This document shows, piece by piece, positions 1 to 5,912 of a DNA stretch of 5,912 nt (the first letter of the stretch is position 1; the number at the start of each line of letters is the position of its first letter). Origin of the DNA: Chloroflexota bacterium. Lineage in GTDB: Bacteria > Chloroflexota > Dehalococcoidia > Plut-88900. The stretch lies in NCBI GenBank assembly GCA_022566235.1, contig JADFJI010000154.1, forward strand, positions 1-5,912, read 5' to 3'. The notes under the pieces were generated by a model that was not told the origin of the DNA, searched no databases, and worked only from the letters and a program-made list of their open reading frames with translations. The translations under genes were made by a program, and so were the position numbers.

Positions 1-2178
1 CACGAGCTCGAGGCCGAGGGACGGGCGAAGCTCCAGGCGCAGGGCGTGGGCGACGCGGACATCGAGATCGTTCGCTCGGCCGACATGCGATACCTCGACC
101 AGGTCTACGAGGTGAACGTCGCGGTTCCGGACCTCGATGGGAGCGACAGCTCGCGCATCTCCGAATGGGCCACCAGCTTCCACCAACGCTACGAGGAGCT
201 CTACTCCTACCGGCAATCCGAGCAAGAGATCAGGTTGGTGACGCTGAGGGTGTCCGCATTCGGCCGCCTGCACAAGGTCGAGCTGCCCAAGGCCAGCGGA
301 GATCGAGACCGGGCCGCCGCCGAAAAGGGCCACCGCTCGATATACCTCGGCGAGTGGCGGGACGTGCCGGTCTACGCGGCTGACCGTCTGCCGCCGGACG
401 CGGAGGTTGCCGGGCCCGCCGTGCTCGAATCGGACTTTACGACCATCCTGGTCGACGCCGGGGACACTGCCCGGCTGGACGAGCTGGGCGGCGTCCGGCT
501 AAGCGTGGCACTGGCGGCCGTTGATGCTCCCGCAGCCGCCAGCGCCCCCGACCCGATCACCCTCGCCGTCGTCGAGAACCGCCTGGAGTCGATCGCCCTT
601 GAGATGATGGAGGTGATGCTGCGCACGTCGATGTCGCAGATCCTGAACACCAGCCGCGACTTCTCGACGGCCATCCTGGATGCCGACTGCCAGCTGGTGG
701 CCCAGGGCGAGGGGGTGCCGGTTCACGTAAGCGCCCTTCCCCTGGCAGGGGCCGCGGTCAAGCAGTACTTCGGGGACCAGATCCGCGATGGGGACACGTT
801 TGCCCTCAACGATCCTTATTTCGGAGGGAGCCACATACCCGACATCACCGTCATTCACCCCGTTTTCTATGAAGGCGAGCTGCTTTTCTATACCATCAAC
901 AGGGCCCATCATAGTGATCTGGGAGGGCCCACCCACGGAGGCTACAATGCCGCGGCCAGCGAGATATATCACGAAGGGATTCGTATTCCGCCACTGAGGA
1001 TCTATGAGGGAGGAGAGCCTCGCAACGACGTGCTTCAGATGCTGGCGGCAAATGTGAGGCACCCGGAGAACTTTCTGGGGGACTTTAACGCCCAGATCGG
1101 ATCGGTAAAGATCGCCGCCCAGCGGATCCGGGCCCTGCTGGACCGGTACGGGGCCGAGGGGCTGAGGCGGGCAGTGGGCGAAGTACTGCGCTCCACCGAG
1201 GTCCAGGTCAGGAAGATGATCTCAGACTGGCCCGACGGCGTCTACAAGGGCGAGTCCCTGATCGACGACGACGGATTCGGCAACGAGTTGATCCCCATAA
1301 GGGCCACCGTCACTATCAAGGGTGACTCCATGACAATCGACCTGAGTGAGTCCAGCCCACAGGTCACGGGCTTTATCAACAGCGCCTATGCAAACACCCG
1401 CTCCCTGGCCCACGTGGCCATGATGTATATGGCCTCTTTCGATGTCCCCAGGAATGAGGGGTCCATGCGGCCCGTTACAGTCGTGGCGCCCAAGGGTCTG
1501 ATAGTGAACCCTAACCCCCCGGCCCCGGTGACTATGAGCACCAACCACTGTGGAGAAGAGATAGTCGAGGCTGTCTTCCGGGCTATGGCACATGCCGTGC
1601 CCGAGGCGGTTAGCGCCGGATTTTCCCGCAGGTTGCGATACGCGATCACAGGCACCGACCCTCGCACAGGCCGGCAGTTCATATGGCACTTCTTCCTGGG
1701 CCGCGGGGGCGGTGGCGCCTCCCAGGGCTTCGACGGCTGGTCCAACATAGGAGAGGTCAATGTTGTCGGCGCCATCCGAAGTCCCAGTATTGAGGTGACC
1801 GAGGAGCGGTTCCCGTTCTTCATTAGCTACTATGAGTTTCTGCCGGACTCGGCGGGCGATGGGGAGTGGAGGGGTGGCCTGGGCAGCAGGGTCGAACTGG
1901 TCTACCAGGGAGCCGATGGGGCCAGGCTCAACACTGCGGGAGACGGGATCGTCGTTCCACCATTTGGCCTGTTTGACGGCAAACCGGGCACTTCCCACAG
2001 GTACACCATAATCTCCAACGGAGCGGAACGGGTGCTCCTCTCCAAGGAGACGGGGGTGGAGGTAAAGCCCGGGGACCGGATCATCTCCTACTCATCCGGG
2101 GGCGGGGGCTACGGCGATCCCAGTCGTCGGGACCAGGCCCGGCGGGACTGGGACGTCAAGAACGGGTACTGCACCTGA
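1..2178 (+). CDS. Fused HyuA-HyuB hydantoinase/5-oxoprolinase family protein (5' end outside window)
   Basis: The frame is open from base 1, so the start lies upstream; the GTG at 46 is internal. Bases 1 to about 549 encode the C-terminal end of a HyuA subunit. It shows the family's RY..Q signature (DMRYLDQVYEVNV, from about 85) and the closing GPAV.E.DFTT segment (about 412-445). After a short Ala/Pro-rich linker, HyuB begins at DPITLAVVENRLE (550) and runs to the stop, about 540 residues, close to normal HyuB length. Visible HyuB motifs are LNDPYFGGSHIPD (805-843), RAHHSDLGG (901-927) and a glycine-rich GGGGYGDP near the C terminus (about 2098-2121). Relatives perform ATP-dependent opening of 5-oxoproline or hydantoins, or carboxylate acetone or acetophenone; the substrate cannot be told here. 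HyuA and HyuB are often separate genes, so this is a fused form. The end (NGYCT, stop) looks slightly short for the family and may reflect a late frameshift. Family assignment is secure, substrate unknown. Confidence 0.93.
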   Translation, partial: HELEAEGRAKLQAQGVGDADIEIVRSADMRYLDQVYEVNVAVPDLDGSDSSRISEWATSFHQRYEELYSYRQSEQEIRLVTLRVSAFGRLHKVELPKASGDRDRAAAEKGHRSIYLGEWRDVPVYAADRLPPDAEVAGPAVLESDFTTILVDAGDTARLDELGGVRLSVALAAVDAPAAASAPDPITLAVVENRLESIALEMMEVMLRTSMSQILNTSRDFSTAILDADCQLVAQGEGVPVHVSALPLAGAAVKQYFGDQIRDGDTFALNDPYFGGSHIPDITVIHPVFYEGELLFYTINRAHHSDLGGPTHGGYNAAASEIYHEGIRIPPLRIYEGGEPRNDVLQMLAANVRHPENFLGDFNAQIGSVKIAAQRIRALLDRYGAEGLRRAVGEVLRSTEVQVRKMISDWPDGVYKGESLIDDDGFGNELIPIRATVTIKGDSMTIDLSESSPQVTGFINSAYANTRSLAHVAMMYMASFDVPRNEGSMRPVTVVAPKGLIVNPNPPAPVTMSTNHCGEEIVEAVFRAMAHAVPEAVSAGFSRRLRYAITGTDPRTGRQFIWHFFLGRGGGGASQGFDGWSNIGEVNVVGAIRSPSIEVTEERFPFFISYYEFLPDSAGDGEWRGGLGSRVELVYQGADGARLNTAGDGIVVPPFGLFDGKPGTSHRYTIISNGAERVLLSKETGVEVKPGDRIISYSSGGGGYGDPSRRDQARRDWDVKNGYCT

Positions 2179-2274
2179 ATAGAGCCCGGGCCTTGATGCC
2201 TGTGGCCGAATTAACCTACCTGGACGATCATCTTTTGGGTGCCCTCTAATTCAGCGAATGCCCCCATTTTTCAC

Positions 2275-2305
2275 GAGAGCTATCCCGGCGATGAGGATAG
2301 CTCTC
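2275..2305 (+). terminator. Strong hairpin, probable terminator of the HyuAB gene
   Basis: GAGAGCTATCC (2275-2285) and GGATAGCTCTC (2295-2305) form a perfect 11-bp stem with a 9-base loop, about 100 bases after the HyuAB stop. The following bases (CGGGTTTATGTTGT) are only moderately T-rich, so a classic intrinsic terminator is not certain. The hairpin lies upstream of the proposed promoter of the next gene, which suits a role in separating two transcription units. A protein-binding inverted repeat is an alternative. Confidence 0.5.
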
Positions 2306-2343
2306 CGGGTTTATGTTGTGGGTCGATCAGGGCGTAAAGGAAC

Positions 2344-2372
2344 TTGACTTCATTGCTGTATGTGGATATCTT
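2344..2372 (+). promoter_or_regulatory. Candidate sigma70-type promoter for the OsmC gene
   Basis: TTGACT (2344-2349, 5 of 6 to the -35 consensus) is followed after exactly 17 bases by TATCTT (2367-2372, 4 of 6 to the -10 consensus). Transcription would start near 2379, about 28 bases before the Shine-Dalgarno sequence. The segment is clearly AT-richer than its surroundings (23 G+C in the 60 bases 2341-2400), as expected of a promoter. It is the only convincing -35/-10 pair seen in the two longer spacers. It is predicted by eye only. Confidence 0.45.
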
Positions 2373-2406
2373 TTGAGCAAGTTTAGGGCTGGGATTTCAT
2401 TCAACC

Positions 2407-2415
2407 AAAGGAGGT
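2407..2415 (+). promoter_or_regulatory. Near-perfect Shine-Dalgarno sequence of the OsmC gene
   Basis: AAAGGAGGT lies 7 bases before the ATG at 2423. It is the strongest ribosome binding site in the window and fixes the start of the OsmC gene. It suggests high translation compared with the weakly led monooxygenase gene downstream. Confidence 0.85.
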
Positions 2416-2422
2416 CGAGGGG

Positions 2423-2977
2423 ATGGCGAAAAAAGGGATTGTAAACGGGGTGGATGTCGACAATCTGTTCGGAGTCATCGATGCGATCAAAGAGAATCCG
2501 AAGATCGCTGACTTCAAGTTTCGCGCAGAGAACAAGTGGGTGAACGGCGGCTATACTCGTTCGACGGTCAAAGACTTCTATGGAGCCTGCGAGACGCAGA
2601 CCCGGAGCGGGTTCACACTCGAAAGCGCGGAGCATCCTGTGCTCCTGGGAGAGGACCAATCGGCAAATCCTGTGGAGTATGCATTGCACGCCCTGGCCGG
2701 CTGCTTAACGACGTCACTCGTTTACCATGCGGCTGCAAGAGGGTACAAGATCACAGAGGTTTCGTCCACGCTTGAAGGAGAGCTCGACCTTCACGGCTTC
2801 CTGGGTATGGATGAGAACGTAAGAAGTGGATACGATAACATCAAGGTGACGTTCAAGGTCAAGGGTGATGTGCCGGAGGAGACGCTTAAGGAACTCGTTC
2901 AGATTGCTCAAGCCCGCTCCCCGGTGTACGACATGCTAACCAACCCGGTGCGGGTCTCTGTTCAATTGGAGAACTAG
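2423..2977 (+). CDS. OsmC-family protein, single-cysteine type
   Basis: A complete 184-residue cytosolic protein of OsmC/Ohr fold. Family members reduce organic hydroperoxides with thiols, though many subgroups are untested. The N-terminal part (NGVDVDNLFGVIDAIKENP, about 8-26) resembles a widespread subfamily slightly longer than classical OsmC (about 140 residues). The core is visible in GEDQSANPVEYALHALAGCLTTSL (76-99), with the family glutamate at 85 and the reactive-type cysteine at 94, followed by YHAAARGYKI. The C-terminal motif is ARSPVYDMLTNPV (164-176), where classical OsmC has CPV: serine 166 replaces the second cysteine. Cys56 is the only other cysteine and lies outside the usual pair position. 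The usual two-cysteine disulfide cycle is therefore unlikely, and an external thiol or a non-peroxidase role is possible. The start is fixed by a near-consensus ribosome binding site. The gene is less GC-rich in places than its neighbours and uses CGC, CGT and AGA arginine codons rather than AGG. It appears to have its own promoter. Confidence 0.93.
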   Translation: MAKKGIVNGVDVDNLFGVIDAIKENPKIADFKFRAENKWVNGGYTRSTVKDFYGACETQTRSGFTLESAEHPVLLGEDQSANPVEYALHALAGCLTTSLVYHAAARGYKITEVSSTLEGELDLHGFLGMDENVRSGYDNIKVTFKVKGDVPEETLKELVQIAQARSPVYDMLTNPVRVSVQLEN

Positions 2978-2983
2978 GAGAGA

Positions 2984-3383
2984 CCAATACCGGCGAATTA
3001 AGCCATGATTGGTCCCCCTGGAGCAGCCTTTGTCGTACAGCTTCAGGGGTGAGAGGCGCAGGCCTTCCTGGTATAGTTTGCTAGCGGCGGGGTGCAGCCT
3101 CCTCGGATCGGGCCACTCACATTGCTGTGATGGGCCCGGATTACCGAGCAGATAATGAGCATGCCCTGGTAAAAGATGGGGCAGGTCAAGGTGATGCTCC
3201 GGATGTGGCGGCCGCCGAAATAGGGACCCCCCAGCGCATACAGATCGCCAATGGCAAACTAGTCGCGGAGATAATCGCGGACGGCGGCACCACCGGGTAC
3301 AAGACGCTGACGTGAACAGCGTTGCCCTGGCCCTGCACCATGATCTGGCAATCTGTATCGAGCATCGCCGCGAGAAAATCCAC
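2984..3383 (-). pseudogene. Decayed HyuB (hydantoinase B) fragment, antisense to flanking genes
   Basis: Read on the minus strand, three consecutive frames give one continuous HyuB-like protein collinear with the intact HyuB in this window. From 3383 to about 3302: DFLAAMLDTDCQI.VQGQGNAVHVSV, matching DFSTAILDADCQLVAQGEGVPVHVSA. From 3300 to about 3079: VPGGAAVRDYLRD, a TAG stop (3261-3259), then YALGGPYFGGRHI, IFYQGM, RAHHSN and GPIRGG, matching GAAVKQYFGDQ, FALNDPYFGGSHI, VFYEGE, RAHHSD and GPTHGG. From 3079 to about 2984: KLYQEGLRLSPLKLYDKG, matching EIYHEGIRIPPLRIYEGG. Each frame change fits loss of a single base (near 3301 and 3078), and the stop replaces a Gln (CAG to TAG would suffice). 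Conserved residues are also lost (LNDPYFGG to LGGPYFGG). Both ends are missing: about 130 codons remain of some 540. Similarity to the local copy is moderate, so it is a divergent paralogue rather than a fresh duplicate. A further broken stretch (SDRL) may extend it to about 3394. Confidence 0.88.
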
Positions 3384-3403
3384 AGACGGTCAGAGAGAAC
3401 CGT

Positions 3404-4609
3404 ATGCGCACCAAGTCCTACGACATCATCACGGTGGGAGGAGGCCTGGCCGGCTTAGCCCTCGCAAAGGCGATGGCGGAGCATGGGGCCAGTGTCCTCG
3501 TCCTGGAGTCCCAGACCAGGTTTAGGGACAGGGTGCGGGGCGAGCTGATGTGGCCATGGGGCACTGCCGAGCTGGTGGAGTTGGGCATTTACGACCTACT
3601 TATGGATGCAGGCGGCCACCGGGTGCCCTGGCTGGACGTGTACCGAGGGCCCAAAAGAATGGTCCATCGTGACCTGGTGAACACGACCACCCCCGGGTTA
3701 CCCTCGACCACCTTTTACCACCCGCAGATGCAGGAGGCGCTGTCCGAGGCGGCCAGGGCTGCCGGCGCGGAGGTGCGGCTTGGCGCCAGGGTGCGTGGCA
3801 TCAGACAGGACACTACCCCCGTGGTGGTGGCCGACATAGAGGGCAGGGAGGTCGAGGTTAAGGCACGCCTTGTAGTTGGGGCCGATGGCAGGACCTCCTC
3901 CGCCCGAAAATGGGGTGGATTCAAGGTCCAGCGGGACCCTGACCAGATCATGATAGCGGGTCTGCTGTTCGACGATTTACCCGTTCCCGATGATGCTGCC
4001 CACATTTTCCCCTATTCCAAATTCGGCCTGTCGGTCCTTTTCTTCCCCCAGGGGCATGGTCGTGTGAGAGCCTATTTCTGCTACCCGGCAGAGAGGGGAT
4101 ACCGTCTCACCGGTAAGGCAGATATAGGGCGATTCATCGAGGAGTCTTTGAAAACGGGTGTCCCGGCGGAGTATTATGCCAAGGCGAAGGCCGCGGGCCC
4201 CCTGGCCACCTTCTCCGGCGCCCATACCTGGGTGGACCACCCTTACCGCTGCGGTGTGGCCTTAATCGGTGACGCAGCGGCGTCCGCCGATCCTGCCCAC
4301 GGTCAAGGGCTATCCAAGACGGTGCGAGACGTCCGTGTCCTCAGAGACCAGCTGCTGGCCCACGAAGACTGGGACGATGCCGGACACGCGTATGCAGAGG
4401 AGCATGACCGCTACTATGGGATCAACCATACGATGGAGTCCTGGGCATCGCAGATGTTATTTGAGACGGGCCCTGAGGCAGATGCCCGACGTGGGAAAGC
4501 GATTCCTAAGTGGCCAAAGGACCCGACCAGGCTACTGGAGCCGTTTTACAGTGGGCCCGACCAGGTTCTCGATGAGGCGGCTCGGAGGCGGTTCTTCGGA
4601 GAAGAGTGA
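3404..4609 (+). CDS. Class A FAD-dependent monooxygenase (PHBH/UbiH fold)
   Basis: A complete 401-residue flavoprotein. Its N terminus has the FAD-binding Rossmann motif VGGGLAG (11-17) with acidic Glu35 ending the second strand. RVRGE (43-47) holds the arginine region typical of the family. The DG motif LVVGADGRTSSAR (156-168) and the GD motif GVALIGDAA (284-292), followed by DP..GQG (296-302) and D309, are all present in the order expected of aromatic-type hydroxylases of the FAD_binding_3 family. These enzymes use NAD(P)H and O2 to hydroxylate a small substrate; the substrate here is unknown. No signal peptide or membrane helix is evident, so it is probably cytosolic. The C-terminal third (ETGPEADARR, then FYSGPD and RRRFFGEE) resembles a bacterial subfamily annotated only as FAD-dependent monooxygenase. 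The ATG at 3404 has a weak purine-rich leader (AGAGAGAA, 3392-3399), but the Rossmann motif begins at the normal distance. The next flavoenzyme gene follows after 56 bases, suggesting an operon. Halogenase or geranylgeranyl-reductase-like activity is less likely. Confidence 0.93.
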   Translation: MRTKSYDIITVGGGLAGLALAKAMAEHGASVLVLESQTRFRDRVRGELMWPWGTAELVELGIYDLLMDAGGHRVPWLDVYRGPKRMVHRDLVNTTTPGLPSTTFYHPQMQEALSEAARAAGAEVRLGARVRGIRQDTTPVVVADIEGREVEVKARLVVGADGRTSSARKWGGFKVQRDPDQIMIAGLLFDDLPVPDDAAHIFPYSKFGLSVLFFPQGHGRVRAYFCYPAERGYRLTGKADIGRFIEESLKTGVPAEYYAKAKAAGPLATFSGAHTWVDHPYRCGVALIGDAAASADPAHGQGLSKTVRDVRVLRDQLLAHEDWDDAGHAYAEEHDRYYGINHTMESWASQMLFETGPEADARRGKAIPKWPKDPTRLLEPFYSGPDQVLDEAARRRFFGEE

Positions 4610-4637
4610 CGGGGGCTTGGCGGCCAGTGCCCCAAAT

Positions 4638-4649
4638 GGCCGTACGGCC
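4638..4649. promoter_or_regulatory. 12-bp perfect palindrome between the two FAD genes
   Basis: GGCCGTACGGCC equals its own reverse complement and sits in the 56-base gap, 16 bases before the downstream ATG. It could be an operator or a small hairpin affecting translation of the downstream gene. In GC-rich DNA it may also be chance. No regulator gene is visible in the window. Confidence 0.2.
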
Positions 4650-4652
4650 CCT

Positions 4653-4658
4653 GAGAGG
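4653..4658 (+). promoter_or_regulatory. Shine-Dalgarno sequence choosing the 4666 start
   Basis: GAGAGG ends 7 bases before the ATG at 4666. An in-frame ATG at 4636 would add ten residues (MAVRPLRGGS) but has only a poor leader, so this site favours the shorter protein, which also puts the Rossmann motif at the usual distance from the N terminus. Confidence 0.6.
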
Positions 4659-4665
4659 CGGCTCT

Positions 4666-5912
4666 ATGGGTGAGGCGGAATACGACGCTATCATCATCGG
4701 TGGGGGCCACAACGGCCTGGTCACTGCTGGCTATCTGGCCAAGGACGGGCTCTCTGTCCTGGTCCTGGAGCGCCAGGATGTGATCGGCGGGGCCTGCGTC
4801 AGCGAGGAGCTGTATCCCGGATTCATCGTTCCTTACTGTGCCTACATCTGTTACCTCTTGCAGGGCAGGGTCATCGACGACCTGGAGCTGAGGGATTTCG
4901 GGCTGGAGATCATACCTATCCGGCACGGTAACTTCCATCCCTTCCCCGACGGGCGATATCTCTATTTTGAGGGGCGAGAGGACCACCAAGCCCATGCTAA
5001 GGAGATCGCCAAGTTATCCCAGCACGACGCTGACGCCTACCCGGAGTGGTCTTCCTTTTGGGACAAGGCCTCGGACATCTTGCATCGTTACTGGCTGAAG
5101 GACCCTCCCACCCTCGCCCAGGTCTTCGGGGATGTGAGGGGCACCGCCTATGAAGAGGTGTGGCACGCTATGCTCACCACCAGCGTTACAGACCTCCTGG
5201 ACCAGTATTTCGAGTCGGACTATGTCAAGGCCCACTTTGTCGAGGCCATGGATACCGGGGACCCAGGCGCGCCGGGCAGCCTTCTCAGCGCGGCCTACTA
5301 CGGCTGTAGCCGGTTCAGCAAACCCGAAAACGTGGGCATCCCCAGAGGGAGCATGGGAAGCATTACCCAAGCGATGGCCAGGTCGGCGGAGGCCAGAGGC
5401 GTGGAGATCAGGACCGGGGTCTCGGTTGAGGAGGTGATGGTAGAGAAAGGGATTGCCACGGGGGTCAGGCTGTCCAATGGGGACCAGATCTCCGGTGACG
5501 TAGTCGTGTCCAATGCCGATCCTAAAAGGACTTATCTTGGCCTAATCGATGAGGCGGATCTGGATGAGGCTTTCTTGCGCAGGGTGAGAAACCTTACCAC
5601 CAGGGCCAACTGCGTCAAGTTTCTGGCGGCCCTAAGCGAACTGCCCGACTTCAGCGGCTACCTGGGCAAGGGGCATGACCCCAGGGCCTTGGCCTCGGTG
5701 CGCATCTGCCCTTCAGTCGACTATTATCAGCAGAGCTGGGACGACGCCAGGAGAGGCCGGGTAACGACGTGTCCTTTAATGGATATTCAGATACCCTCGA
5801 TCTACGATCCAGCCCTTGCGCCCCCGGGCCACCACGTCCTCTCCAACTGGGTCCTCTACTACCCCTCGGAACTGGAGGGCGAGTCCTGGGACAACGCCGG
5901 GAAGCGTATCGG
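4666..5912 (+). CDS. CrtI/PYROXD2-like FAD-dependent oxidoreductase (3' end outside window)
   Basis: The frame stays open from the ATG at 4666 to the right edge, giving 415 codons of a protein whose relatives have roughly 520-580. The N terminus carries a dinucleotide-binding motif IIGGGHNGL (10-18), Glu35 as ribose-binding acid, and the following VIGGACVSEEL (39-49), a hallmark of the phytoene desaturase/amine oxidase-like superfamily. PFPDGRYLY (92-100) and YPEW (125-128) fit the PYROXD2 branch (phytoene desaturase-like proteins of bacteria and mitochondria). The second conserved block is GIPRGSMGSITQAMARSAEARGVEIRTGVSVEEV (224-257), followed by VVSNADP (280-286), the usual FAD-contact region. 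Members are FAD-dependent desaturases or oxidases, but this branch has no well-defined reaction, so carotenoid synthesis should not be assumed; no phytoene synthase is seen. It lies 56 bases after the monooxygenase gene on the same strand with no visible terminator between them, so cotranscription is likely. An alternative start at 4636 is less favoured. Confidence 0.92.
   Translation, partial: MGEAEYDAIIIGGGHNGLVTAGYLAKDGLSVLVLERQDVIGGACVSEELYPGFIVPYCAYICYLLQGRVIDDLELRDFGLEIIPIRHGNFHPFPDGRYLYFEGREDHQAHAKEIAKLSQHDADAYPEWSSFWDKASDILHRYWLKDPPTLAQVFGDVRGTAYEEVWHAMLTTSVTDLLDQYFESDYVKAHFVEAMDTGDPGAPGSLLSAAYYGCSRFSKPENVGIPRGSMGSITQAMARSAEARGVEIRTGVSVEEVMVEKGIATGVRLSNGDQISGDVVVSNADPKRTYLGLIDEADLDEAFLRRVRNLTTRANCVKFLAALSELPDFSGYLGKGHDPRALASVRICPSVDYYQQSWDDARRGRVTTCPLMDIQIPSIYDPALAPPGHHVLSNWVLYYPSELEGESWDNAGKRI

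Noticed and set aside
1222..1998. Long minus-strand open frame (258 codons) opposite HyuB
   Set aside because: It is opposite a strongly conserved HyuB coding frame, has no recognisable motifs, and such frames are common in GC-rich DNA.
2214..2267. Short minus-strand frame (17 codons, MGAFAELEGTQKMIVQVG)
   Set aside because: It has a weak leader and no recognised family; too short to support as a gene or as a relic.
2982..3014. Inverted repeat GACCAAT/ATTGGTC just after the OsmC stop, as a terminator
   Set aside because: The stem is only 7 bp with a 19-base loop and no T-run follows; the bases also belong to the end of the HyuB relic.
3127..3315. 62-codon plus-strand open frame in the OsmC-monooxygenase spacer
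   Set aside because: It has no ribosome binding site or recognisable domain, and the complementary strand carries the HyuB relic; it is an antisense shadow.
4546..4995. Minus-strand frame of 149 codons across the junction of the two FAD genes
   Set aside because: It runs antisense to the C terminus of the monooxygenase and the Rossmann region of the next gene, both clearly coding, and resembles no known protein.
1..5912. CRISPR arrays, tRNA or rRNA genes, insertion sequences, transposase remnants
   Set aside because: No regularly spaced repeats, cloverleaf, rRNA motif, terminal inverted repeats or transposase-like frame was seen on either strand.
4666..5912. Carotenoid biosynthesis cluster (true phytoene desaturase)
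   Set aside because: The protein fits the PYROXD2-like branch and no phytoene synthase or other carotenoid gene is present, so a carotenoid role is not supported.

Overview
The window is a piece of a GC-rich bacterial chromosome with AGG and CGG arginine codons common in the metabolic genes. There is no rRNA, tRNA or phage marker to fix the taxon. A fused HyuA-HyuB gene, an OsmC-type protein and two different FAD enzymes would fit an uncultured catabolic soil or marine bacterium (for example Chloroflexota, Actinomycetota or a proteobacterium), but this is only a guess.

Layout. (1) Positions 1-2178, plus strand: the 3' part of a hydantoinase/oxoprolinase gene in which the end of HyuA is joined in frame to a nearly complete HyuB. 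(2) 2179-2422: spacer with a strong 11-bp hairpin (probable terminator), a sigma70-like promoter and a near-consensus ribosome binding site. (3) 2423-2977, plus strand: a complete OsmC-family gene with one conserved cysteine. (4) 2978-3403: this spacer is not empty. On the minus strand it carries a decayed fragment of a second, divergent HyuB gene, readable only by switching frame twice and crossing one stop codon. (5) 3404-4609, plus strand: a complete class A FAD monooxygenase. (6) 4666 to the right edge, plus strand: the first 415 codons of a CrtI/PYROXD2-like FAD oxidoreductase.

The two FAD genes are 56 bases apart and are probably cotranscribed. The OsmC gene appears to be its own transcription unit. 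With the HyuAB enzyme, the flavoenzymes suggest a catabolic neighbourhood in which a substrate is oxidised and a cyclic amide or ketone-type compound is handled in an ATP-dependent way. No substrate can be read from the sequence. The most notable observation is the antisense HyuB relic: the locus once held a second hydantoinase-type gene in the opposite orientation, now reduced to about 130 codons between two intact genes.
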